Source: Maylandia zebra (taxonomy: Eukaryota; Chordata; Actinopteri; Cichliformes; Cichlidae). From it: a DNA stretch of 64,000 bases. The notes under the pieces are model-generated. The model saw only the letters and a list, made by a program, of their open reading frames with translations, was not told where the DNA came from and made no database searches. The translations under genes and the position numbers were made by a program. The stretch spans positions 29,323,529 to 29,387,528 of the forward strand of contig NC_135185.1 of assembly GCF_041146795.1 (NCBI RefSeq). The letters are read 5' to 3'. Positions 1 to 14,400 of the stretch are shown one piece after another; within the stretch, counting starts at the first letter, position 1, and each line of letters opens with the position of its first letter.

Positions 1-551
1 CTCCATAGCAACACAGTCTCCTGTGCACACTGACGCACTCGACCCATTCAAGCTCTTTTGTCATTCAGATTAACTAATGCTCGACAGTTTGCAGTAGACG
101 GGTCTTTGTCTTTAGCACCTCTCTGTTACTCATCACATCTCAACAAGGTCCGGGAGCAAAGACGACGAGCACAGGGCGCTAATTTTAGCTGAAAAGCCTT
201 TGAACAAATTTCAGGTGTGTATCCAGACACGGTACCTCAACAACTCAACCCAAGGTACTGAGAACATTTGAAGATGAGGACATCTAGTGGTAAATATGAT
301 TGGCTGCATTACAGGTGGGACAGGAACACGGGGAAAAAAACTCTTAAAGAGACAATTTTCTCCAAGCCTTAAAGGGTTGAGTCACTCACATTTCTGCACT
401 ACGCAGTCAAAGTTATGGTGATTTTTTTATATTAAAACAATAACAAAGTACATTTTAAAATATCAACATCAGTGTGTGTTAAACTAGGCCCAGTTAGCAT
501 TCACAATTAATAGGATTTGTCCTTCTGAGCCAACTGAACAAAGTGGTAAAA

Positions 552-618
552 AAATGGTAAATGGCCTGTATTTGTATAGCGCTTTACTTAGTCCCTGTGG
601 ACCCCAAAGCGTCAAAGC
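552..618 (+). repeat. Fragment of a common teleost interspersed repeat
   Basis: The segment resembles a repeat I recognise from many fish genomes, with its 'TTTGTATAGCGCTTTACT' core followed by a 'GGACCCCAAAGCG' block. Only about 70 bp remain. The match is from memory, so family assignment is left open. Confidence 0.45.
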
Positions 619-866
619 AAGGATATGGCTATTACTGTGAGTTTAGTGGGTTCAGTCTGTTACTGTGGGAACTATTTATTTTTTGTCTACACAGACCTAC
701 ACTCAATTGGTTTGGTTTTGTTCGTTTTTTGTTGGGGTCTTTTTGCTTTGTTTTATTATATTTTGTTGTTCTCATTTCATGTAGACATTGAAAACCTACA
801 CGAGTGTTAATGTTCTTCTATGTTAAGCAAGTTGAGCTTGTTTGTAAGTAAATGTCACCCCCCTCC

Positions 867-878
867 CACACACACACA

Positions 879-954
<76 letters not shown>
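867..954. repeat. (CA)n microsatellite
   Basis: About 88 bp of CA dinucleotides, interrupted once by a T near 885. The surrounding open frames in both directions are only translations of this repeat (poly Thr-His or Cys-Val). Confidence 0.97.
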
Positions 955-957
<3 letters not shown>

Positions 958-2409
958 CAGACACCCAGACCCATGCTGCTTTCTTCTTTTGTTTGTGCTC
1001 TATCACTAAATCCAATAACCAAGTAAAATGCACCGACATCCCATACCTGTGGTGTATGGCCATTTGACTGTGGAAACTTTGGGTACGCCTGATTAATAAC
1101 ACCCCAGATACTGACTTTACTAAGTAGATCAGTTTGGGAATTTAATAACACTTTAATAAAATATGGCTTGGTCATTATTTCTGGGGTTTGTTTTGTTGGT
1201 CCAGTTCACAAACAAATAATCCCACTGACTTTTTAAAAATGATGGAAACATTTTTACAAAGATTTATTGATGTGATTAGATTTACAGACCACAAGAGGGC
1301 AATGTTTGGCTGCAGCTCATACCTCAGTGTAGCAGCAATGCACGCACACACACATACTCTCTTCCCATATTATGTAATGTTACTTTGCATGACAGCAGTT
1401 GGCTGTAATGTATATGCTCCTTTATTTCTTACTGATCACTCAAAGGGCTTTTACACTACAGCCATTAACCCGCTCACACAGTGACAGACGCATCCAGAGC
1501 AGCTGGGGTTCAAGAGTCTTTGTGGGCGATAATCTCTGCAATAGCCCCAAGATACTTGCAAAACAAAGTTCCTAACCATAAATTGCTGAGGTGAGCTAAA
1601 AAAAAATCTTTCTTTTTTTTTTCTTCAATTTTATCACCTGAAATGGGCTGCAATACTACAACATCGAGTGTACAGTCGCACAAGAATAGGTCAGCACTTC
1701 TGTAACTCTCATGGAGAAATATTGCACCCATTACTCCCAGGTTAGTTCTGTGCTTTTGCAGGAGCATTGAGGACTAACAGCACTCCAGGAGTCATTCAGG
1801 CAAAGCTCATATCCCATTCGTTGGCCTGGCTATAAATAGCACAGAGTGAGCAGGCATGGGAACGGGACGGTCCAAAATAAGTATGTGCACATACAGAATG
1901 TTTGAGGAAGAAAAGGGATATTCATCTAGTGTGAACACTGTCTGATTTTAAAGCACACTCACAGGCATGTATAGATTCACAATCATCATCTGTCTTCTTT
2001 CCTTATGTTTCTAGACTTTGTCTGTGGACAGAAGTAGACATAAAAACACACTGCTCTGTGATAAATGGTTGCCTTTCCTGCCCTTCCTCCATATAATTTC
2101 CTTCTGAGTGCTCAGGTGTGCCCCTGCTTTACTGTGACGCCTGCAGTGAAAAAGATATAGGTCCAGTACTGAGTGGGACTTCAACTACAAGTACCTGCAA
2201 TTTCTCTTGCACTGTACCTATTTACCCAGCGGGGAGCGCACACGCACTACACACTTTTTCTAAATTACCACCTCAAAAAAGACACCCAGCAAATTACAGC
2301 AATGTTTTCCAGGAGGTGCTGGGGAAGCATTTGCCTCACACACCATTGTTCTGTTAGAATTTACTTTCCTTTTATTTTCTCATTAAAAAATTGATTCCGT
2401 TACAGCTTC

Positions 2410-2610
2410 TCACTGGAGCACGCGTTCATAGCTGTGCAACCATGTAAGTAGCGGATCAAGAGATGTTGCACCTTGCTTGTTTAGAAAAGCATTTACTTTT
2501 TCCCTCTCAGATTCTGTCACTGCATGCAGCCATTGTGTCATGACTGTACTGTATGCATTAGAGTCCAGACCTTGTCTCCAAATGTGGTCCACAATTCCCC
2601 TCAGAGGCAT
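2410..2610 (-). CDS. Possible small coding exon, unknown product
   Basis: A 66-residue open frame on the - strand has a more protein-like composition than most short frames here. It contains two tryptophan-bearing helical stretches (around WLHAVTESEREKVNAFLNKQ and LLTWLHSYERVLQ), few cysteines and no low-complexity runs. The in-frame triplets before its ATG include a TAG, which is also a possible AG acceptor. It lies on the same strand as, and downstream of, the N-terminal exon at 5260-5488. A direct splice from that exon does not give the right phase at the ATG, so intermediate exons would be needed. It may equally be a chance open frame. Confidence 0.2.
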   Translation of the reverse strand: MPLRGIVDHIWRQGLDSNAYSTVMTQWLHAVTESEREKVNAFLNKQGATSLDPLLTWLHSYERVLQ

Positions 2611-5259
2611 CTTCTAATTCAACACAGATGGCAAGTGGCAATACGAACAAACTGGCAACAAGATCTTACTAAATATATCATTACGCCATAGGCTTGGCAG
2701 GACAGGCCTTCTGTTCTATTTAGGTGCTCCTTTGTCTTGTCCTTTATGGAAAATGATACTCACCAGCTTGAGGGACATGTGATTCAAAGTGTAAACAAAC
2801 CACAGTACTTGAGTGCAATGCTTTCAGGCAGCAAGACGCAGCAAAGAAAGAGAAGAAGAATTAGCAGGATGATGATGTGCAAATAAAATTTTGTCAGATT
2901 AGCAGCTACGTGTTTAAGAGCTGTAAACACAGGAAAAACACTGACAAGCTGCACTGGAGAGCACCTTGTGTGGACTTTCATTCATTTGATTGATAGATGG
3001 AAAAAAAACAGGGGAAACGGATTTATCTAAAAAATGGGAAATGTCTTTCAGGTCAAAAAAAACCTTCTGACTGATCTTTTATAACCTTGGTACGGCTCTT
3101 GTAATCCACACCTGCTCCCTATATTTCAAATAATATCACAGACAGCACCCCATCTTTCATTTTCACAAGTACAGAATATTATAGACGATAGAATAACAGA
3201 CTCAAGGCTGCAAAAACTGGAAACCAGAGCCTCACCAGATACTGATCTTCATTATTGTTTAATTTGATGATTATTTTTTGTTTTTCTTTTTTTCTTCTTC
3301 TTTTTTTTTTGCAGAAATAGATGATGAATAATTTAGCCTGTGTTGTCAGAAAATAATGAAAATGCCTACTGTTCTTCATGTTGGCATTTTTATTTAAAAA
3401 TAGCTAAAACAATCTTTCAATAATCAGAAAAAAAAACTCTTTTTACTGGCCAATCAGTAATCAGCAACAGCACCTTATCATCTCAGCCTTCTGCGATATA
3501 CATCGGAATATTTGCACTATTTAAAAACTAGAAGTAAATATCAATGATGCCAGTGCTACTTCAAGCTTCTAAAATACAAAATACTTTATTTATTAGAGCC
3601 AGTCATTCAGGACTGGTTACATAACTCTGGTGCTGTATCAGAAGCCTCTGAACTGTTCAATCTGTCTTCAATTGAAAGTTTGGACTGCTCCTGATTAATC
3701 AGGTGTTCTTTCAATAGATTAATCCAGACAAGTAGACACATTCTCAAGTAAAATGTGTGATTGCGTTCATGGTTAATCTACTGCAACTGACACCCCTGAT
3801 AAACAGGAGGCGGTTAATGAAAGACAGGCTCATTTCGCTTTTTCTTTCCGCAGCCTCTATCTAAAAAGCCATTGAGATGCTCCGAGCTGATCTGAAAGAG
3901 CCTCAGCTGGAACTGTTCTCGATTGAATGAGACCCTATCAGCATGGCGGTATTTCCTTTGAGATTTCAAATAGATTTGTCACCGTATATCACAGAGCAGG
4001 GAAGCCATAACATTGAGAGCACATCGTTTTCCTGCATGTGTATTTAAGTCAGGAATTTATGTTTGAACTTTTATGTAGCAGCCAGAGGGAGATGTTAGGG
4101 AGCCGCTGTTGCGTGCCCAATTTAATTGAGGTTAAGGGTCTCAGCATCTGAATGTCAAGACACTCACATGATGACCAGCTGCATTTTGGGGAATTTGTTT
4201 AACGGGAAAAAAATCCCTTTAAAAGAGAAACGACATAAAATCGTAGTGGTTAGGCCAATTATGCAACACAAAGGTGAATCTGTGCCTGTGCTTTAGGCCT
4301 TGTCAAATCCTCCTCCTCTCACCTCACTTCATTACTATAGAGCCATTTATGATAGCACTGATTGGCTTTTCAAAGAGCTTAGTGCTTTTCTCCCCACTTT
4401 TCTCTCTCATAATCCCGCTGCCAATGGCAACACTCGAACAAAACCGGAGGGCAAGTTTTCTAAAGATCATCCCTGAACAAAGTGCACCATCAGCTCTCTT
4501 CTCCAATCACAGCCATTGTCTCAATGTCAGCAAATTCAGAGCAATGCCTGACACAAATCAAAACCTCTTTGACAAGAAGAAAATTATAGAGAAGCTTAGC
4601 TAACACATACACGCACTGCTGTATTTGAAGCATGCCAGGAGATAGCTGGTAATATTCCCATCCATCACAGGAGAAGCTGTGAGATTTTGAATAAACAATT
4701 GATTGGGAGTGACTGTTCACAGCCTTCGCCAATGTGGGGAATGTGAGCGCTCGATAGCTGGCAACCTTAGAGTACAGTTCAAGCAGTCACTTAACTGCAT
4801 GGCTCTTTGCTGTGTAACTGCATTGTCTCGCAGCGCTACATTTGGTTCGTATGCCTCTCTCTGCCCCCTTACCCCCACCTCCCCCTCACTAACAGAGATG
4901 GACGGGCCAGCTCATCACCCACCCTCCAGCTGACAGTGGCAGAGATGGACACTCTGCTGCTCCTTAACAGCCACAATTAAAATCCAGTTTTCATTAACCA
5001 ATTTTGCACAAGGCCTAATTAGAATTTAAAAGATTTGGCAATTGTACACTGTTTCTTCCAAACACCGAATTACAAGCATTTTTGCTTTTGGCAGCTATAA
5101 CATGCTTTGATAGGCAGCACCGTTTTCCCACAGTCTTTAATTTACGCAGTATCACACTTGCCTAATAAATGCGTGAACCTGTCACATCAACAAATGACTA
5201 CACCAGACTACTTTCTTTTTCTTTTTTTTCTTTTTCTTTTTTGGCATCTTTTCACTCAC

Positions 5260-5488
5260 TTCTATGACTGGAGTATCCCGGGTTGTAGCCGTAGTAGCCG
5301 GTGATCCTCAGAATCCGGTCCTCAATGTCGTGCAGTCCGTTGGCTGTCGCTTTGGGGCTGCTGTCCGTGAAGACAGCGCAGCTGCCACCGGTCGGCGTCG
5401 ACTTGCCCGGCAAGTGTGTGCTCTTCAGGGGCTCCAGCCGAATACAAGGCTGGTCTCCACTCTCAAAAACAGTCTCGGTGCTCATCAT
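5260..5488 (-). CDS. N-terminal coding exon of an unidentified gene
   Basis: The - strand reads 76 codons plus one base from an ATG at 5488 to a strong GTGAGTG donor (bases 5259-5253), so the exon ends in phase 1. A second ATG follows immediately (Met-Met-Ser-Thr-Glu). The peptide is rich in Ser, Thr and Pro, has no signal peptide, and ends in a distinctive tail, EDRILRITGYYGYNPGYSSHR (last 21 residues, bases 5323-5261). Higher GC than the flanks and the clean donor support a real exon. I do not recognise the protein. No downstream exon on this strand can be assigned with confidence, so the gene probably continues left of the window or through small exons I cannot see. Confidence 0.6.
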
Positions 5489-8400
5489 TGTAGGTCTGAG
5501 CGGGAGGAGATGATATGAGACCGGGGACGAGCCTTGATAACCATGCGAGAGACCTCCGGGGCTGCATCAACAATTAGCAGCATGAGGAAGGCATCCAGAC
5601 CCACATCCACATTCCTTCAGTGATGCTCTCGGACGCAGAGCAAGGTTATCAAACTCAAGCAGCCTGGCAGCCGTGAAACACCAGGGGGCGTGTCACTACT
5701 ATCACATGCGTTTTTATGCGTGTTTAATAAAACAAGAGACGGCAAACTTGGCTGCGATCAGCGATGAAGAGCAGAGTCCGCTTATAGCAGTATCTATAAA
5801 ATGAAATAAAAAAGCAACGTGGTTAAAATAATCAGTAAAACGAGTTTTCAGTAATTAGTTACTCTAATGCGTTTTTTTTATTTCATGATATCTCTATAAT
5901 ATACCGTATTGCATCGGTCATTTCAGTTTAATGAAACAGCTAAATTGTATTTTTCAATTATTTGGGGGTAGTGGATCTTTTGACTTCCCCTTGGTATCGC
6001 TGTTATATTTCAGTTGATGGCTGGCATGCGCTTTTGTTTCCTTCTCTTCTCCTTCGTCTCTTTATCGAGTTCTACTGAAGAAAGAAGGGGCTTTATTTTA
6101 GGAATATAAAAAATCAATCGGTCTACAGCTGGGTGCCGGGGGACACATCAGACAGAAACTGATTAAATAAATCGTAACTTCTCGTTTAACCCAACACAAA
6201 AATATCTTTTAAAAGACCACAAGCAGTTTATTTTTGACGCTCTATTTTCAGCACGTATTCACTACCCCCTCTGGCTCTCTGTTATTTGTGGACTAATCCT
6301 GGACCTCTCACGGACTTTTGTGTTTGTTGTTAATAAAACATGCGTGTGTGTTTGGCACAGGTTTGTCTCACTGCTGTGGGCCCTTAAATGTGTGTTATTT
6401 TTCTTATTGTCAGCCTTTGTGTAAAATGTTTTTCTTTTAGTGTAAAAGCTCACAGATTATGAAGTTTGTGCACACTGCTGCTCACCATAGCCAGTCAAGT
6501 TTTTTTCTTACAATTTTCAAGCGCTTATTATGAATTTTATTCTAAGGTAAACCCCCAGAACAATCTCTTTTCCTCAGCTGGCCACAGGTTCTTGTGCTGG
6601 CTCAGGAAAGCTCCACTTGACTGGATCTCCCAGCTTGCAGATACTTGGGGAAAAAAAACATTCAGAAAACTGGGCTCCAAATCCAGTAACACAAGATGCA
6701 GTATTTCAGTGTCTCTGCGATACGCCTCTTTTCCAAGTCCTCCCCTCTCTGTGTGAAATCGATTCCCAGTGTGTGGAGAATTTGTGCCCCTGTTGGCATT
6801 GTTGTGCAGACACATGCTGGGGTTTATGATGCCCTTGGACGGCAGAAGTGCTTCCTCCCCCTGTCTTACTTACTAAACCAATCTCCACCTCATGTTCTTT
6901 TGTTTCAGTTTGTTTGCACTCCAAAGCACTTATCTCACACATTCAGTTCATGGACAGCTTTGTGGCTACAACAATGAAATGACAATGCCCAGAAACTTTC
7001 TCCTTGCCTTTTTGTGAGAATTGCTAATTTATTATTGGACACTTTCTTACAAGTCTGTGCAGCTCAATCCAAAAAAAGTTTAAAAAAAGTTTTCTTCATG
7101 TGTCTACTTTTGTTACATTACTGTATAGTTTATGCAATACAATATCTAAACGGCTACAGTAGCAAATTTTGCATTAGTTTGTGCCCTTTCATGTCTGAGG
7201 TGCTCGTCAGAGTTACTATTTTCTGTCAGCTGTTAATGCATGAAGAAGAGTTCAGCTCAGGGGGAAAATTGCTCTCTGACAGCAGCAAGCTTATTAAAAG
7301 TCTTTGCAGCTATAACCCACATTAAGAAAGCAGTTTATGCATGAACTGTTACAATGCAAGGCCTGGCATTTTGGATTTTAAATGCTCGTGCTCTGTGTTG
7401 TATGAAAGTGTCATCGCAAAGTGATCTCTAAAGAAATCACTCCATCCTTGAAGCAATATCTTAAAAGCTATTATGAAAAGATGATCCTCGTATCAACTTT
7501 AATAGGATTTCTAATTGTCCCCCAGCAATGAGGCTGACCTCAATCTCAGACAACATGATTATCATTCAGAGCATCTCCCTGATGTGAATCCTCAGTGCAT
7601 AATAAATTACTGTCTCACCTTCCTTTCCTTCCACCTCTAGTGTGGGAGAATATGTGAGAGAGCCCGAGTCTAAAACTCAGATTGTCTTATTAATCAAATC
7701 TTCAAATGTTTCTCACTTTTTGGTGTGCCGGAGAGTTTTTCATCTGTTAATATACAACAACAGCATGTACAACCGGTGTGTGCAAAGAGCACAATATTTG
7801 ATGTTGAGAGCTGAGAACATCAATCAAATGACAGTTTAGCTATAATAGCACTCTAATGGCTCCCTGACTCTTCTCCTCTGTGCTTGTGGTAGGCAGTCTA
7901 CCACACAATATAATCCTTTACCTAAGTGGAATAAAAGGACACACCGAGGAGACAATATGTCCCATGTGACTTCATCCCAGACCAACCCCATCACACCAGC
8001 ACCTCCCACAGAGGCTCAGCAAGTCACCTTAGAGATCAGTGACTGACTCCCCAGCCACCTGCTGTATAAATATTCAATGCGCACTAAAGATAAACCCGGC
8101 TCGTGCACGGAGAAAGAAAAAGAGGGCCGTTCAACAGAAGAGGAGGGTTAGAATTTCAATATAGTTAGTCCAGCTGTGATTGGAAGCCATGTTGGCCTGA
8201 AAAGGTCATATTTAAAAGCTTGGTAAACGTTCAATAACTTTCTCAATTGGAGAGAAACTGGAATGTAAATGCAGCGAGAAATGAATATTCATACCAGAGC
8301 CAGTTTTTCAGATTGAAAAATCACATATTCAGACATTGAGATAGTTCTCTTCCAACTACAGAAACTATCCTGTTGCACAACAACAGTGCTTAAGATGAAA

Positions 8401-11400
8401 TATCGTTATGTCCTTTGAAGCCTCACATGACCTTTCTTTGTTGTCTCCATGCAAAGAAAAACACTTGCGTCTCACAGAGCACTCTCCGGCCTATAGGATT
8501 TCCTCTTCCACCTCCTCTGTCTTCAGCCACAAAAGTTGATTTGTGTCGAGAGGACAATTGGCAAGAGAGAGTCTGCTTGCTCTCACTTAACGATGCCAGT
8601 CAGTGTATAAACAAAGTATGCAACGACCACGCTGCATTTTTAAAAATAAACGATCCACAGAGCCTATCCTCTTCCTCGTGCTAATCCACTCCAAGACACG
8701 GTAAACATGCTTTTAGTGGAAAAGGGCATCTTGTCACACATTTCACTCATTTTTGAATAATCAGAAGCCTCTGCAGAATTATTTACTCGAAGGAGAAAAC
8801 AACATAAATCAAAACGCTCCAGAGAGCAAAAAATAATACGTTAGTGCTAACTCCAGTTCACACATTGCTGCGTTCTCCCACTATACATCAGACTTCAGTA
8901 AATGCAAAAAAGGTACGTTCACCCTGCAGGCAGCTCCCTCTGGTGTTGAAAACAGGGCCAGTGTGACAATTTAACTGTGACAAGACAGAGTGTAATTAGT
9001 GCCTCAAGTCACTGTCTGTCACATTGACTCAGTATAACGTCTGAAATATGACGCTTTCATCAACAGTTGTCTTGTTATCCACATCACTGAAGGTCACTGT
9101 CTCCATATGTGGCTATGACTTGTAAAACATGTACACATGGTTTATTGTTGCCTGACAGAGGACGCTGGAAGTGCGTCACTGAAAGAGTCAGCAAAATGGA
9201 TATCACAATACGTCTTTAAGCATGTGGACTCGTACACGAGAAAGCACGTAACCCTTGACCTTTGTCCTGTCGTTAAAGGACGATCAATAAACCAATCCAT
9301 ACAAGGTTGAATTTTGCAGTGAGCATTTGCATGTCATTAGAAGAAGCTGTCAATAAGAGGATAAGAAGTGTTTTTGCATTTGTTCATTAGATTCTCTTTA
9401 GGTGTACTGGATGATAATGCATAGCAAGATATATTGTTAGATGAAGAAACATGTTTACTTGTATTTACAAGGCTGGGTTGGAAAACTACATTTTAATATC
9501 AAAATGATAAATATATATTTTTAAAAAAAAACTCCTTTAAGAATTGGATGAAATGGTTTCTTTCCATTAAGCCACACTGTTTGTCAAGTTAAGAAGCTGA
9601 CTGGACCAAATCTTTAAATCTTGATAAAGTTCATCTTTGAAATATATTAAAAGCGTAGAACTATGCAGCACATTAGGGTACAGCTCTATAGCCGAGGTAA
9701 AATATCACAATAGTGCCACAACCACAATTTCTCATTCACATCTATGCATCCTTTATGTTATGTCATACATTTAATCATGTAACTGTAGAGCAGCTCTTGG
9801 AGGCAGCCGCTGTAGATTTATGGCCTCTGGTGGTAACAAAGTTAAATCCCTCAGTGTAGCTTTTCTGCATGCTCCATCCCTTTGCACTGCAGGCAGGATG
9901 ATGGATTAGGCCTCCGGTGTGAGGAGGGGGCTGAGGAGCAAAGGCTGGATGACAACAGCAGCGATGGGGACATTTAGCATGATTGACCAGGCGGGATTGT
10001 GAGTAATGGTCACACTGATATTAGCTTAGGGGTCTGCCTCACTCTCACACGCTCTGAATTTTGATGATTTCAGGGTGTTTATTACAGCAGATGCTGTTCA
10101 ACAGATTGCAGATTTGCCGATCTCTATTTCAACAGCACCACGGGGGTTTTGACGGAGACACATCTGTACAGGAAAATGAGTTTTCAGTTTTAATAGAAAA
10201 TTCTGTAATGCACATACAAATTGACAGTTGAAAATGGCTCAGGCTGCATACACTACAGGACCAGGGTTATGTTAAATTCCACACAAAGGGCATGGCAATT
10301 AGTTCAGTACTGGCTCAGCCATTTCATTCAAAAGTGTGAATGAGGGCTTCACCAAGGTGCTCCACAAGGTCAACCTACTTAGCAACTGCTGCACGCTACA
10401 ACAGAGGTCACCTTGCCAGTGCATCTGACTTTTTTGTTTTGCAGTATGTACATTTTCATGTGGATTAAAAAAAAAAGTTTGTTCAAGAGCCTTAGAAGAA
10501 TATCCAGGTCTTTCAGTTTTAGAAAGTTTTCAGCCCCAGAAGCACAAAGTTAGATAAGCTGCAACTCGACAGCCAGTCGATGAGGACTTAAGCTTCAATC
10601 TATTGAAGCAGAGCTCGATGAACTCTTGGTCAGACTTGCTTTTGTGTGTGGTTAACCTCCATTTTCAGCACTACATAAACTCAGTTGTTGACTATCGACA
10701 GGTTTGTCTCTCTCCTGCTCCATAGGCAGATTTTTGGTCGCACTGAACTCTGAGCTCATTAATTACATCAAGTATTAGACAAGACGGACAAGACTCTGAT
10801 CCAACAAAAGCACACAAGGTGAATAAAGACATGGTGCATGAAGCTCTCGTTGTTGTTTCCTTTGGCAGGTATGAAGAGCGAAATAGTGGAGAGTGTGGCT
10901 CAAATCATCCTCTCCAAGAAGCCTTAGGGAGGATGAAGCTGTAGCTCCTAGTGTATTCATTGTCATATATTAAAATGGGGTTATTTATGGTTTCTCGCCA
11001 ATACAAAAAAAGTGTCACTGGGAAGTGTTAGTCAGAAAACACCACCTAAATAATGCATAAAGACAGCCTTTTTCAGGATATAACCAAAAGTACACAGCTT
11101 AAATTAAGGGTGATAAAAGAGCTGATGAAGATATATTTTTTCTCTTTGTGCAGAGTGACAGAAATATTGCAGTTCATGCTCATTTTATAGAGTCTCACAT
11201 TCAGAATCCATTTTTTTCATCGAGATAGCTGATTCAGCTGCCCTGTGCTAACTTATATTGTTAAGGGAACAATGGGAACAATGCTACCTGCACTTAGTTT
11301 TTTGGTTTTTATGTACAAATGTAACAGCAGGATCATAATTCAACTCCAGTTCTAAGCTTATTTCATACAATGTCCGCCTTTAATTTACCCAGGGGCATAT

Positions 11401-14400
11401 TCATTTTTTACAAGTAGCTTATTTTTTGGCTAGAAGGGAGCTAAAGATGCACATCTGCACTGTATTGCCAATGCTGTGGGCCCCTTAAATATTGATCATC
11501 CACTCTGACCCTATGCACCCTTGAGCATCATCCCCCATAAGAGCCCTTATCCCTCAAAGACCCACATTGATTAAACCATTTAGGCCATCAAGCTGTGTAG
11601 GTGCAGGGTCACACTCTGTCTCAAGGCCACTGTCTCAGCAAGAGGAGTCTACAGGGAATTGATGCTCACTGATAACTAAGTCCCTGAGGAGTTTTTTGAA
11701 ACAGGAAATGCTCCCAAATGATGCCTCATGTTGATGAAACTCTTGATAAATGACTTGTTTTGGCTATGTACTATGCTATTTCATCAACACTACCATGCAC
11801 ACTTGGGATTCAGTATGTAAACTCACACTGAAGCTCTTTCTTCTAGTGTGCAAATTGGAAAGTTATTGTTGATTTTGGGGGGAAAATAATTATTTAAAAA
11901 AATCCTTTTTAACTGTCCTCTTATGAAAAGCTACAGTGAAATGCATGACGAAAGGAAACAAAATCACAGCAGCACTTGTTTCCTGTTTGCTTCACATTTA
12001 TCCTTACAAGTCAAAAAGAGTGAGCATGTGGAGTGTAATCGATCTTGGATCCCAAATTTAAGCAGGACTTTAATAGACTATATTTTGTGTAAATCCTTTT
12101 CTTTCTTTTTACAAAACCTGAATGTTAAATAGTATGAGATGATACAGAGTTGCTATAACTTAAAGTCTTAGTGCTTTAACTGCAGATTAAGCTGCAGGTC
12201 TGTATGGCAAAGATATTTACTAAATATGTACAGATTTATTTGCTTTGATTTACATCTGCCTTTAAACTAACTGCAATCACTTTGACTGATGAATCTAGTC
12301 TAGTCTATTTACATATATTGTCTTAAAAAAATTCCCCAAACTATTTTTGAAAGCATCATACTCCGTCTGTCTTATACAGCTCTTGATTTTGAGTGCGATA
12401 TTGGTGCTATACATATCCAAACAGCCTCATATAAAAACATGCGGTTTACAACCATTTTACTGCTGTTACTAGAGTGCCACCCTCTGGTCATCCTGCCAAC
12501 AACACAACTGTGATGAGACACGAGAGAGGTTTTTTTCAGATGCTGAAAATCACTCAGTTGTGTCTATTTAGGCTTTGATGTGATTTTGCATCTATTATGG
12601 ATAGAGCATGAGGCTGTAGCAGTGCTACAAACAGCACATTACATACAGATATCACTTGCATGATAATCCTTCAAGTAAGTCGATGAAAAACTGTATGTTT
12701 TACTTCTTTAATTAATCTTTATAGATTTAATGTATGTATATTTATGTATAATCTGATGGGATCCCGTACAGCCACCAGAAGGATGTAAGAATTGTTTTGT
12801 TGTCCACAATCAAAAGCAGCAGCTACTAATGAGGAGGTCCCGCTGCCACGCCGTCTTTTACACATATTAAATTTTAGTCGTTTTCACTTCTGTTACATTT
12901 TCCAAGATGACACTCTGATTTTCATATGAAAAGGGAGGCACTGCAAACAGAGGAACCACGCCGAGCACAAAATTATCTTGTCTCTCTCTCGCCATTTATG
13001 TGTAGTATTGTTATTATTTATGAACATCTTTTGTTTGGAATCTAAGAAGGGGAAAAAAGTACTTCAAAAGCATAAGCGCCTTTATTACAAACGCTTTCGC
13101 TTTGTACACACTGTTTTTCTGAGACTGTCTTTTTCTCTGCAAACTCCCAGTATTACCAGCATTATTCATTCACGGCTGTAAGCATCTCAGAGTCTCAAGA
13201 TACGTGTTGTAGTCTGTTGTACAAACAGTGAACTTCCTAATACTGTCATATCGTTCCACGTTGAAAAACCTCTTTCTGCATTTTGCTGATTTATACATAG
13301 CTGTATTGATTAACTCTTTGATATGAGCATAATTCCTTATGAGTGGCCTAATGAGACAGTTGCATTACAGTGAACCCTGCAGCAAGCTGCAGCTGTAAGA
13401 CCCTTGAGCTAGCAACTAATTCATTCATTCTGCACCGGGGTGCTGTCATAGCTGGATTTAAAACAACTCAATCAGTTTTGTGTATTATCATTAATATGCC
13501 CGATTCTCACATTTTTAACAAGGTGTTCGTATCTCCAGTGTCAGGCTAGGCTGCACACAAAGATGTGTCTCTGATCAACTCTCCTTCTAACTCAATCCGC
13601 ATGATTAGATCATTGCAGCACAGCAGATATTCTCATGACAGAAATAAAACTTTTATCTTCGCTGTTGCAGACAAGTCCAAGTGAGGCTCGACATTCTTCT
13701 GAAACAACTTAATACAGAATAGCAGACTCACTGCTTAATAAGCCATCTGTTTAACACTTCCTTTGGTGCGTTCAGATTAAAACCTTCCTTTTTAAAAAAA
13801 AAAATTAACTGCAATAATTATTAACAGCTAAAAAAGACGGATCACAAAAAGTCACATACACAAAAAAACATGGTAAAGAATCAGATTTAAGGTAAACGTT
13901 CTGGTGTTCAGGTAGTCTTTATGTTCTTCCTTTGGCAACTTGCATCACACATTCAGAAGTCTCACTTCCTTTCCTGTCTGCTCCATCTGATTAAAATCCA
14001 GTTTGGGGCCTATGACCTTTTCCAAGGGCAGATAAACCTTTATCTGACTTGTAAATCCAGGAGTCTCATGACTTTGGCATCCAAAGGAGGAATCCTGCTT
14101 CTCGCTTCTCTGCCTAAGTCTAAGTTTTCAACTGTGGATTGACAGAAATTCCTTAGGATTCTAAAAGCTATCAACTTGGCACCTCACGAAGCATCTAATT
14201 TAGCGAATGAGTCAGATTACTCCAACTGCACAGCAAGACAGTGTTTCCCAAGGTTTTCTGGGAACTGAGATTATGAGTAATTTCAGATGTTATAGCGATT
14301 GCCTGGTCTCCCTGAGCTGAACTGTGTCCAAACGCCACTTTATAGAGAGACGAAGTTTGTCTATAAATCATGCCACATGGAACTTACTGAGCAGTTCAAT

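Larger units (their letters stand above)
1..5259. other. Non-coding stretch left of the first exon
   Basis: Apart from the CA microsatellite, a short repeat fragment near 550 and one weak candidate exon at 2410-2610, I see no supported gene or RNA. A T-rich run lies near 3290-3310 and a pyrimidine tract near 5215-5242. The segment 4970-5060 is rich in TAAT-type homeodomain core motifs and could be a conserved regulatory element, which is only a guess. Confidence 0.5.

Noticed and set aside
818-1175. Open frames over the CA microsatellite
   Set aside because: They translate only the dinucleotide repeat.
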